A stretch of 64,000 bases of DNA from Flavobacteriales bacterium 33_180_T64 (GTDB lineage Bacteria > Bacteroidota > Bacteroidia > Flavobacteriales > Flavobacteriaceae): contig MAAQ01000013.1 in the NCBI GenBank assembly GCA_002162685.1, forward strand, positions 1-64,000. The letters are read 5' to 3'. Below, piece by piece: positions 17,933-25,154 of this stretch; positions within the stretch are counted from its first letter, which is position 1; every line of letters begins with the position of its first letter. The notes below the pieces were generated by a model. The model had not been told where the DNA came from, did no database searches, and worked only from the letters and a program-made list of their open reading frames with translations. Both the position numbers and the translations under genes were made by a program.

Positions 17933-18514
17933 TTAAACTAAATATGATAAAAATAAAAACAAGAATACCCACAGTATATCTATGAAGTGCCAAAAAGTAG
18001 CGGAGAGTTGCATCCCTAATAGATCTTTAGCTGTATATTTTTGTTTAAAATGATTATAAATTACAACCAATAATGATACGAGGCCTGCAATGACATGTAA
18101 AATATGAGCAAACGCAATAACATAAATAAAACTCATGGTAACGTTACTACTTGGACCTGTTAAGTAATAGCCAGAATTTTTAATCTGCCCAAACCCTTCA
18201 AACTGACTTAAAACAAACGCAATTCCTAAACCAAAAGTTAAGAGTAACATTACTGTAGCAAGGCTTCTATTATTATTCTTTATTGCTCTTTTAGCAAGAA
18301 TAAATGTAACACTACTAATTACAATTAGAATACAACTCATTAAAAATGCTTGAGGCATTTCGAAATCATGCATCCAGTCTTCACGCTTTCTACTCACAAG
18401 CACAGCACTAGTTAGTCCTGCAAATGACATGATTAAAGAGCCAATTCCAAAGTACATCATCATACGTTTGGCTCTATTATTTTTTTCTTTTATTGTTCCT
18501 TGTGTTAAATCCAT
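17933..18514 (-). CDS. Cytochrome c oxidase subunit III, short paralogue
   Basis: The 193-residue protein has five membrane helices (~18-42, 50-70, 80-100, 120-150, 168-192). The end (FWHFIDILWVFLFL) closely parallels the longer paralogue (YWHFVDLVWVFVFT). It lacks the long soluble insert. The first helices are subunit III/CyoC-like, and no copper or heme ligands are expected. Its start codon is one base from the cyoE stop, so the two are surely co-transcribed. Confidence 0.9.
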   Translation of the reverse strand: MDLTQGTIKEKNNRAKRMMMYFGIGSLIMSFAGLTSAVLVSRKREDWMHDFEMPQAFLMSCILIVISSVTFILAKRAIKNNNRSLATVMLLLTFGLGIAFVLSQFEGFGQIKNSGYYLTGPSSNVTMSFIYVIAFAHILHVIAGLVSLLVVIYNHFKQKYTAKDLLGMQLSATFWHFIDILWVFLFLFLSYLV

Positions 18515-18515
18515 T

Positions 18516-19409
18516 TTATCTTATAAATTTATCTACTACATATACTATCTGCAACAACGTGATATATGACACACTTGCTAACATCAATTGTTTTGCTGCT
18601 TTTGCAGTTCGTTTTTTAAATAACTCAAATGCATAATACAGCATTAGCAATCCTAAAATAAAAACTATTATTGCTGCAACAATTGATAGTTTTAAATCAC
18701 CAGTAACACCAAACACAGGCACAATAGAAATTAATAGTGTCCAAATGGTATACATAATAGTTTGCACCGCTGTTCCTTTATCACGTTTTCTAGTAGGCAG
18801 CATATAAAAGCCTCCTTTTTCGTAATCTTCAAATAAAAACCATCCAATAGCCCAAAAGTGTGGGAATTGCCAAAAAAACTGTAAAGCAAATAAAGTTCCT
18901 GGCTCTATCCCAAAATCATTTCTTGCTGCAACCCAACCTAACATAAATGGAATGGCTCCAGGAATAGCACCAACAAAAACCGATAATGGTGTTTTAGTTT
19001 TCAAAGGTGTATAGACACAAGTATAAAGAAATATAGAAATGGCACCATACATGGCAGTTCTTTCATTTATAATATAAAGCACTGTAATGCCTAAGATGGT
19101 AAAAATGGTGGCAATAATAGCTGCCGAACGCACACTCATTCGCCCAGCAGGAATTGGTCGATTTTTGGTACGATCCATCAATACGTCTAAATCTTTCTCA
19201 ATGATTTGATTAAATGCATTAGATGCACCAACCATAAAATAACCACCAAAAGCTAGTAAAGCTAATGTATACAGATCAACTTCGATAGCACCAAGCAAAT
19301 AACCTGCAAGTGCAGAAAACACTACACTTAAAGAAAGTCTCATTTTTGTAATTTCCTTGAAATCGGAAATTATAGAAGCCTTAGGGACAGATGTTTTAAC
19401 AGTACTCAA
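18516..19409 (-). CDS. cyoE: Protoheme IX farnesyltransferase (heme O synthase)
   Basis: The UbiA-family prenyltransferase has about eight or nine membrane helices. The first Asp-rich motif NQIIEKDLDVLMDRT and the following NRPIPAG are diagnostic of CyoE/CtaB. It adds a farnesyl group to heme B, giving heme O, the precursor of heme A. The frame is open up to a TTG at 19463, but a TTG-N20-TATCTTTG promoter lies at 19433-19463. I therefore prefer the TTG at 19409 (MSTVKTSVPK, 297 residues) as the start. The ATG at 19343 would remove conserved residues before the first helix. Confidence 0.92.
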   Translation of the reverse strand: MSTVKTSVPKASIISDFKEITKMRLSLSVVFSALAGYLLGAIEVDLYTLALLAFGGYFMVGASNAFNQIIEKDLDVLMDRTKNRPIPAGRMSVRSAAIIATIFTILGITVLYIINERTAMYGAISIFLYTCVYTPLKTKTPLSVFVGAIPGAIPFMLGWVAARNDFGIEPGTLFALQFFWQFPHFWAIGWFLFEDYEKGGFYMLPTRKRDKGTAVQTIMYTIWTLLISIVPVFGVTGDLKLSIVAAIIVFILGLLMLYYAFELFKKRTAKAAKQLMLASVSYITLLQIVYVVDKFIR

Positions 19410-19432
19410 TACACGTGATTTTATTGCGTTTG

Positions 19433-19463
19433 CAAAGATACTCTGAAAAAAGCTTTTGGGCAA
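19433..19463 (-). promoter_or_regulatory. Full Bacteroidota promoter of the cyoE operon
   Basis: The -7 box TATCTTTG (19433-19440) and a -33 TTG (19461-19463) are 20 bases apart, within the family spacing. The -33 TTG is the same triplet that looks like the most upstream cyoE start codon. Confidence 0.7.
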
Positions 19464-19537
19464 TTCTATTCACAAATAAATAGACGCTTTGTAAGTTTAC
19501 TTATCTTTATTAGACTTTAGCTTAAAACCTTTACATC

Positions 19538-20425
19538 ATGCAACGTATCGCTACATTTCTTTTTCTTGTTTTTCTTTTCTTCGGAAATTTTATTTACGCA
19601 CAAGGTTTTGATAAAGTGAAAATTGAAACACTAAAAGTATCTGATCATGTATATATGCTAGCAGGTACAGGTGGGAATATTGGTATTTCTATTGGAGACG
19701 ATGGTGTTTTTATGATTGATGATCAATTTGCTCCTCTGACTAAAAAAATAAATACAGCTATCAAATCACTTAGCGATAAGCCCATTACATTTTTAGTAAA
19801 CACGCATCATCATGGTGATCATACAGGCGGAAATGAAAACATACAAAAACTAGGTGCTACTATTATTGCACATGACAATGTAAGAGAACGTTTAGCAACT
19901 ACACCAAAGCGTGATAATACCATGCAACCAAAAGAAGCATTACCAAGCATTACCTTTAATGATAAATTAAGCTTATATATTAATGGTGAAAAGATTGGTA
20001 TATTTCATGCAGAACACGCACATACAGATGGAGATGCACTTTTATACTTTACTAAAAGTAATGTCTTACACACAGGAGACACCTACTTTAATGGCCGCTA
20101 CCCTTATATCGATTTAAAATCTGGAGGAAGTGTTGATGGTTATATTAATGCTGTAAAACTCGGGTTACAACTTATAGACGAGGACACCAAAATCATTCCT
20201 GGTCATGGTAAGTTATCCAATAAAGAAGAATACACCACTTTTTTTAAAATGCTTAAAGATTTGAGAGCTAAAATTTCCGCAGAAATTAAAGCAGGAAAAA
20301 CCGAAGATATGGTTGCTAAAAACGAAACCATCACTAAAACTTATGACGATTTAAACTACGGCGTAGGTTTTATTTCTTCAGAAAAAATACGTCGAACATT
20401 TTATTTGAGTTTGAAAGCACAGTAA
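19538..20425 (+). CDS. Exported metallo-beta-lactamase-fold hydrolase
   Basis: The 295-residue protein has a signal peptide (MQRIATFLFLVFLFFGNFIYAQ). Zinc ligands of the MBL fold are present: HHHGDH (~residues 89-94), the HAEHAHTDGD histidine and Asp region, HTGD, and IIPGHG. The fold is shared by beta-lactamases, quinoprotein-relay SoxH-like proteins and many other hydrolases, so the substrate is unknown. Resistance should not be assumed. It is a single gene facing away from cyoE and convergent with remB, with nine bases between the stops and no hairpin. Confidence 0.88.
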   Translation: MQRIATFLFLVFLFFGNFIYAQGFDKVKIETLKVSDHVYMLAGTGGNIGISIGDDGVFMIDDQFAPLTKKINTAIKSLSDKPITFLVNTHHHGDHTGGNENIQKLGATIIAHDNVRERLATTPKRDNTMQPKEALPSITFNDKLSLYINGEKIGIFHAEHAHTDGDALLYFTKSNVLHTGDTYFNGRYPYIDLKSGGSVDGYINAVKLGLQLIDEDTKIIPGHGKLSNKEEYTTFFKMLKDLRAKISAEIKAGKTEDMVAKNETITKTYDDLNYGVGFISSEKIRRTFYLSLKAQ

Positions 20426-20433
20426 AATACTAA

Positions 20434-22548
20434 TTAAAAATCATTATACCAATTAAACAAATCGGTTCGTACACCCACTGTAAACCACGCCGTATTACTT
20501 TTTAATGCCGCAGCTGTATCTGCTTGAGGATTGTAGTTTCTATAGGTTATATTCGTAAACAGTCTGAGATTTGTTACTGGATTAATAATATAACCCGCTT
20601 GCACATCGGCTTGAAATACATTTGTAGTATTCCCTTGGCCAACAGTTATACCTGTACTAGCATTTCTATCGTTTTCAGATCTAAAAATATTACCGCCATA
20701 ATTAAGGTTATCTTCTCCATCATTAAAATCGAAACCACGCTTTCCAAAGATTAACTTTGCATCACTAAACCATCGTTTATAATTATATCGACCAATAACG
20801 ATAGCTTCACTAAAATTAGCTCCCCAAAGATGCGCCATAGGTTGATTATTATGCGCATAATTAAGCACAATCGTATTATGTGAATAGGTAAATGGTCGCA
20901 CTCTGTTATATTCCAATTGCAACAACAAATTATCGACTTTAAAAGCATCAAAATATTTAACACCTACTTGATAGCCAAATTTATTTTTCCAACTCTTATT
21001 TCCTCCTGTAATATCACTTAGGGAGAATTCATCTAGAATAAACTGACCATAGAGATTCACTTTATTGTTCCATTTGTATTTTGCAGAAGCTCCTATAATA
21101 GCATTACCTGCATCTGGACCAGTAGCAAACTCAATAGCTCTGTAAAAAATCACTGGATTTAAATAATTGATATCAAAACCTCTATCGTTAGAATTGGTCC
21201 ACATCACAGATTCAAACAAACCAATATTTAAACGTTTAGAAACATTCCAACTCAGGTAATGGTTGGCGATATATTTGGTTAAAAAAGCACCATCTTCGGT
21301 AACTTCAGGTCTTACATCTCTAAGCCACATCCAAGTATTGGTGTATTTAATTTTCCAGAACTTCGTATTTAGTTTTAAGAACGGATAAGGACTAGCGACA
21401 TCACTTTGTAATAATGAACGATACCCATCACCAATAAAATTTTTACCATGACCAAATTGCACATTTAAAAACGCTGCAGGTGTATAAGACAAATAGGCTT
21501 CTGCAACTGGATAATCATAAGCATCATCACCAAAACGCTTAGCAATACCACGACCAGGAATAATTGCGGGATCTGGACCAAAGGCTTTCAAACTTTCAGC
21601 ATAGTCATTAAAATATTGTGCAAAACGACCTTGACTTTCATATACTGATGCTGAGAAATTAAACTTCTTCCCAAGTCCACCTTGAATATATAGTCCTCTA
21701 GTATTATTAAAGGTCGTACTAAAATCGGCTTCGGTGTCTTTACCAACTTGTAAATCAAAAACAGGATCTACAGTAAACCAATAGTTTTCTCCTTGAACTT
21801 CAGCTAAATGCTCATTCCATAATTTTCGACTCCACCAAGTATCACTACCTTTCACTAAAGCCTCCTTTTCAGCTTTAAAATCATAATATACCGAAACATC
21901 GTCGTACATATAAGGTTTTACTGCTGTATGACTATTTGTTCCAAGACCATTCATTTGTTGATCAAATCTCGCATAATAGTTATGTGTAAATGGGATATTT
22001 AACTGGCTAGTATATTCTAGTTTTTGATACTTAACAATGCTATCATTAACACGATCATACTCATTACTTACATCGGCATTTAGATCTGTAGTTGCTTTTA
22101 TATCAAATACAGACTGTACTCTTTTTTCAGTTTGAATTTCAGTTGGATCTATCAATGGAATATTAATACCTAAGGAATACTGAAAAAATGTTGGTTTCCC
22201 GTTATATGTTCCAGGTATTACTTTTGGTAATGCTTCAAACACACGTTTAGTTTCGTCTTTTAATTCGTCGTAAATAGCATCGATATAAATAACTGAAATT
22301 TGCCCTTCTTTATCAATTTCGAAAAGTACTTTTATTTCTCCAGAATAGCTTTCGTCTAAAACTATTTGAGGCACTTCAAATGTCGTATATATATGTGCGT
22401 TAATTTTATTATTGAAACAAGCTTTTAAAGCTTCAATAGGTTGTGATTCACAATCAGGAAATATTGGTGATTTCTCATAATTCGAAATCTCTTGAGCAGA
22501 GATTAGACCAAAAGAAAATAAAAAAAGGAATAGGAAGCAATTCTTCAT
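20434..22548 (-). CDS. remB: RemB-like outer-membrane protein with N-terminal TonB-C-like domain
   Basis: The 704-residue protein has a signal peptide ending LISAQ. Residues ~28-130 resemble a TonB C-terminal domain (IFPDCE, VLFEIDKEGQISVIYID, LPKVIPGTYNGKP). The rest is rich in aromatic beta-strands alternating with turns (YYARFDQQMNG, SVYESQGRFAQYF, LLLQLEYNRVRPF), which suggests a Wzi-like outer-membrane beta-barrel. Proteins with this architecture are annotated as gliding motility protein RemB in Flavobacteriaceae. I assign the name from pattern and length, not from a search. It is leftward, 112 bases after the TonB-like gene and a terminator. Confidence 0.7.
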   Translation of the reverse strand: MKNCFLFLFLFSFGLISAQEISNYEKSPIFPDCESQPIEALKACFNNKINAHIYTTFEVPQIVLDESYSGEIKVLFEIDKEGQISVIYIDAIYDELKDETKRVFEALPKVIPGTYNGKPTFFQYSLGINIPLIDPTEIQTEKRVQSVFDIKATTDLNADVSNEYDRVNDSIVKYQKLEYTSQLNIPFTHNYYARFDQQMNGLGTNSHTAVKPYMYDDVSVYYDFKAEKEALVKGSDTWWSRKLWNEHLAEVQGENYWFTVDPVFDLQVGKDTEADFSTTFNNTRGLYIQGGLGKKFNFSASVYESQGRFAQYFNDYAESLKAFGPDPAIIPGRGIAKRFGDDAYDYPVAEAYLSYTPAAFLNVQFGHGKNFIGDGYRSLLQSDVASPYPFLKLNTKFWKIKYTNTWMWLRDVRPEVTEDGAFLTKYIANHYLSWNVSKRLNIGLFESVMWTNSNDRGFDINYLNPVIFYRAIEFATGPDAGNAIIGASAKYKWNNKVNLYGQFILDEFSLSDITGGNKSWKNKFGYQVGVKYFDAFKVDNLLLQLEYNRVRPFTYSHNTIVLNYAHNNQPMAHLWGANFSEAIVIGRYNYKRWFSDAKLIFGKRGFDFNDGEDNLNYGGNIFRSENDRNASTGITVGQGNTTNVFQADVQAGYIINPVTNLRLFTNITYRNYNPQADTAAALKSNTAWFTVGVRTDLFNWYNDF

Positions 22549-22608
22549 AAAACAAACGCATCATTAATTGTCGAAAGATACTGTTTTTTTCAAAATTCAG
22601 GTCATAAA

Positions 22609-22641
22609 AAAGACGGCTTAAACTAATATAAAACCGTCTTT
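22609..22641 (-). terminator. Intrinsic terminator between the TonB-like gene and remB
   Basis: The stem AAAGACGG (22609-22616) / CCGTCTTT (22634-22641) has a 17-base AT-rich loop and a T-rich flank on the minus strand. It lies 20 bases after the stop of the TonB-like gene. Its GACGG/CCGTC core is the same as in the terminator at 16343-16370. Confidence 0.7.
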
Positions 22642-22660
22642 ATATAAAAGTGTTGTAATG

Positions 22661-23449
22661 TTATTGATTCACTTTAAATACTATAGGTAAATTATAAATA
22701 ACCGAAACTGGCACTTGTCTTTGCAACCCTGGTTTCATTTGCGGAATCTTATTCGCGATACGTTCTGCTTCTTTTTCTAAACTTGGATGTGGTGCTCTTG
22801 CTAGAATTTCTGTAATCTCACCATTTTGATTAATTTTAAACTGAACATTAATCCGTTGCTTACCCGATAGGCCTAGCTCATTAGCTAAATTGGTATCGAA
22901 TTTTCTCTGAATAAGCTTAGCCAGTTTTTGATTCATACATTTAACACGTTCACCATTCGTTTTTTTCTTTTCACATCCAGGGTAAATTGGTACAATTTCA
23001 ACATTAACCATATTAAAAATCGGCTCGACAGGCTCTGTCGGTTCTGTTGGTTCTGTAAAAGCATTTGGATCTACAGGTTCTGGTGTTGGTGTTGACACAA
23101 GATTCTCAAGAGCTACAGGTACGATATCTTTAACAATTTTAAGCTTCGCTGTAATGACTTTTTCTTTTAGCTTAACTGGTTTTGTTTTTGGTGCATCAGG
23201 TTCAATAACAAACTTAGGTATATCATAGGTTTTGTTTTCTGGATCTAGCGGTTTTAAGATAGCAATACTATCTTTTTTAGTTTCAAATTCCATTTCGAAA
23301 ACCCCGTAGGTTGCCAAAAGACAAAGAATTAAACCCACTTGAAAATACAGCGATGAGTTTTTTTGTAAATTTGCATCGTGCTTGTGTGATTTTTGCACCT
23401 TTACATTGCTCTGATCAGCAATAGTGTGCGATTTTTTAAAATCTTTCAT
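22661..23449 (-). CDS. TonB-like energy transducer (262 aa)
   Basis: A short cytosolic N-terminus (1-38, Lys/His-rich) precedes one membrane helix (~35-52). A periplasmic linker with TEPTEPTEPVEP repeats follows. The C-terminal domain (~150-262) has IYPGCEKKKTNGERVKC, a two-Cys block, and INVQFKINQNGEITEI, RAPHPSLEKEAERI and PGLQRQVPVSVIY motifs. The domain is TonB-C-like. The family links the ExbBD proton-motive machine to TonB-dependent outer-membrane transporters, but no exbBD is in the window. It is 57% or so similar by eye to the next TonB gene, so the two are tandem duplicates separated by a terminator. Confidence 0.82.
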   Translation of the reverse strand: MKDFKKSHTIADQSNVKVQKSHKHDANLQKNSSLYFQVGLILCLLATYGVFEMEFETKKDSIAILKPLDPENKTYDIPKFVIEPDAPKTKPVKLKEKVITAKLKIVKDIVPVALENLVSTPTPEPVDPNAFTEPTEPTEPVEPIFNMVNVEIVPIYPGCEKKKTNGERVKCMNQKLAKLIQRKFDTNLANELGLSGKQRINVQFKINQNGEITEILARAPHPSLEKEAERIANKIPQMKPGLQRQVPVSVIYNLPIVFKVNQ

Positions 23450-23506
23450 AATACTTAATTTATAATGTTAATATTATGATAAAAACACAATAAGCATACC
23501 AAAGTA

Positions 23507-23539
23507 AAAATCCCATCTAATTAATTTAGATGGGATTTT
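23507..23539 (-). terminator. Strong intrinsic terminator after tonB
   Basis: The perfect 14-bp inverted repeat 23507-23520 / 23526-23539 (core ATCCCATCTAA) has a five-base loop and a T tract on both strands. It lies 28 bases past the stop at 23567. The TonB-like gene downstream therefore needs its own promoter. Confidence 0.85.
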
Positions 23540-23566
23540 GAAATTTTATAATATGCTTAGTTATAC

Positions 23567-24292
23567 CTAGTCTTGTACTTGGAATAAAATTGGTAATGAA
23601 TAAGGAACAGTTACTGCTTTACCTCTTTGCTTACCTGGTTTCATTTTTGGTAATAAGTTAATAACACGCTTAGCTTCTTTTTCAAGACCTGGATGTGGAG
23701 CTCTTGCTTGAACACCTACAATATTTCCTGTCTTATCAATTTTAAAGATAACGTTAATACGTTGTCTTCCAGAAAGCCCTAAATCTCCAGCAAGGTCTGT
23801 ATTGAATTTTCTATTTACAAACTTGCTAATTTTATTAGACATACATTGCTTTTTAGCATTGTTTCCTTTTTCTTTTTCACAGCCTGGAAAAATTGGTACA
23901 TTTTCAATAACTGAGAAAGGAACTTCGATATCTTCTTCTACTTCTTCTACTTCAATTTCTTCAACCTCAACAATCTCTTCTTCTTGATCTGTTTCAGTAG
24001 ATTCGATGACAGTTTCTTCAATTTCTTTTTCATCTTCCACAATCTCAATTTCCTCTGGGACTACTGGAGGTGGAGGTGGTGGTGGTGGTGGAACTATTTC
24101 TTGATTTGTAATTGGAATTTCTTCTTCTTCTAAATCATCTAAATCTAATTGTCCAATGTCTATGTTATCTTTTTCGTAAGACTTATAATTAATAGTCATA
24201 TACGTTAGAGTTAACATCAATACCATACCAACAGCAAAATAGAGTGAACTATTTCTACTTACGTCGGCTTTTATACTTTTTTTAGGTTCCAT
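23567..24292 (-). CDS. Energy transducer TonB (241 aa)
   Basis: Residues 1-14 are cytosolic and followed by one membrane helix (~15-35). The periplasmic linker has a run of nine prolines (~70-78) and a very acidic stretch (EEEIVEVEEIEVEEVEEDIE, ~100-120). The TonB C-terminal domain (~130-241) carries IFPGCEKEKG, INVIFKIDKTGNIVGV and RAPHPGLEKEA. The canonical Pro-Lys repeats of E. coli TonB are replaced by Pro-Glu. It is predicted to energise outer-membrane transport through an unseen ExbBD complex. Confidence 0.88.
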   Translation of the reverse strand: MEPKKSIKADVSRNSSLYFAVGMVLMLTLTYMTINYKSYEKDNIDIGQLDLDDLEEEEIPITNQEIVPPPPPPPPPVVPEEIEIVEDEKEIEETVIESTETDQEEEIVEVEEIEVEEVEEDIEVPFSVIENVPIFPGCEKEKGNNAKKQCMSNKISKFVNRKFNTDLAGDLGLSGRQRINVIFKIDKTGNIVGVQARAPHPGLEKEAKRVINLLPKMKPGKQRGKAVTVPYSLPILFQVQD

Positions 24293-24357
24293 GTGCTTAA
24301 AAAGTTTTTCTGAATGCTAAATTAACCAATAATTTGTTAAAAAAGCAAGCTATTAAT

Positions 24358-24741
24358 TTATTTTAACTTTAGTTTAGTTCTAAATTTTAGAGTACTAATC
24401 GCTACGACAACTCCAAGTGCATTAGCAAATACGTCGTAAATATCTAAAGTTCTATAAGATGTTATCGTTTGCTGTAAAACCTCAATAATAATGCCATAAA
24501 CGATTACAACAACAGCTGAAATCACATTTGCATTTTTAAATTGTCTTACTTTACAATAATTGTATACCAAAACTGTAAACAAAAAATAGGCTATAAAATG
24601 ATAAATTTTATCATCAAATGAAGACCCTAAACTAGGAACTCCTCCTAAATGAATTAAGCTAGCTATTGTTAATACCGTTGCATAAATAACAACAATTAAT
24701 AACGCCCATTTTTTAAGCACCAACAAGAGTTTTATAATCAT
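24358..24741 (-). CDS. VanZ-family membrane protein
   Basis: The 127-residue protein has four membrane helices (~12-30, 44-62, 73-92, 100-118). The conserved [13 protein letters not shown] and (R)[13 protein letters not shown] motifs fit the VanZ-like family. Despite the name, members outside the vanA cluster are not shown to give teicoplanin resistance. The only plausible start (24741) lies inside gcvH, giving a 29-base overlap and likely translational coupling. Confidence 0.8.
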   Translation of the reverse strand: MIIKLLLVLKKWALLIVVIYATVLTIASLIHLGGVPSLGSSFDDKIYHFIAYFLFTVLVYNYCKVRQFKNANVISAVVVIVYGIIIEVLQQTITSYRTLDIYDVFANALGVVVAISTLKFRTKLKLK

Positions 24742-25093
24742 CGGCTGACAATAAATTATCTATTTCTGAAGCATCAGAAAACTTAATCTTAATCATCCAA
24801 CCATCACCATAAGGATCTGTGTTCACTTTTTCTGGTTCGTCTTCTAGACTTTCATTGAATTCTGCAATTTCTCCAGATAGCGGTAAAAATAAATCTGAAA
24901 CCGTTTTTACAGCTTCAACTGTTCCAAAAATTTCTTCGATATCTAATGTTTCGTCAACAGTTTCTACTTCAACATAAACGATATCTCCAAGTTCACCTTG
25001 TGCAAAATCAGTAATACCAACCGTGGCAGTATCACCTTCAATTTTAATCCATTCGTGGTCTTTGGTGTATTTTAAATCTGATGGTATATTCAT
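24713..25093 (-). CDS. gcvH: Glycine cleavage system H protein
   Basis: The 126-residue protein carries the lipoyl-attachment region [16 protein letters not shown], with the Lys that receives lipoate (~residue 64). The [20 protein letters not shown] opening is typical. The H protein shuttles aminomethyl groups between the P, T and L proteins. None of those partners is encoded in this window. It has its own -7 box at 25123-25130 and is co-transcribed with the VanZ-like gene. Confidence 0.96.
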   Translation of the reverse strand: MNIPSDLKYTKDHEWIKIEGDTATVGITDFAQGELGDIVYVEVETVDETLDIEEIFGTVEAVKTVSDLFLPLSGEIAEFNESLEDEPEKVNTDPYGDGWMIKIKFSDASEIDNLLSADDYKTLVGA

Positions 25094-25122
25094 CTTATAA
25101 ATTAAAAGTTAATGTATGGCTA

Positions 25123-25130
25123 CAAATGTA
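25123..25130 (-). promoter_or_regulatory. TACATTTG -7 promoter box for gcvH
   Basis: An exact TAnnTTTG match, 30 bases upstream of the gcvH ATG and in the gap after sprA. A TTG at 25145-25147 is only 14 bases away, shorter than usual for a -33 box. Confidence 0.55.
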
Positions 25131-25154
25131 ATTTTTTTAGACCTCAATTACTAC

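Noticed and set aside
19538-20425. Reading the MBL-fold protein as a beta-lactamase resistance gene
   Set aside because: The zinc motif is shared by many hydrolases; nothing else in the sequence or the context supports resistance.
24358-24741. Treating the VanZ-like gene as glycopeptide resistance
   Set aside because: No van genes are nearby, and the family is widespread in genomes without resistance clusters.
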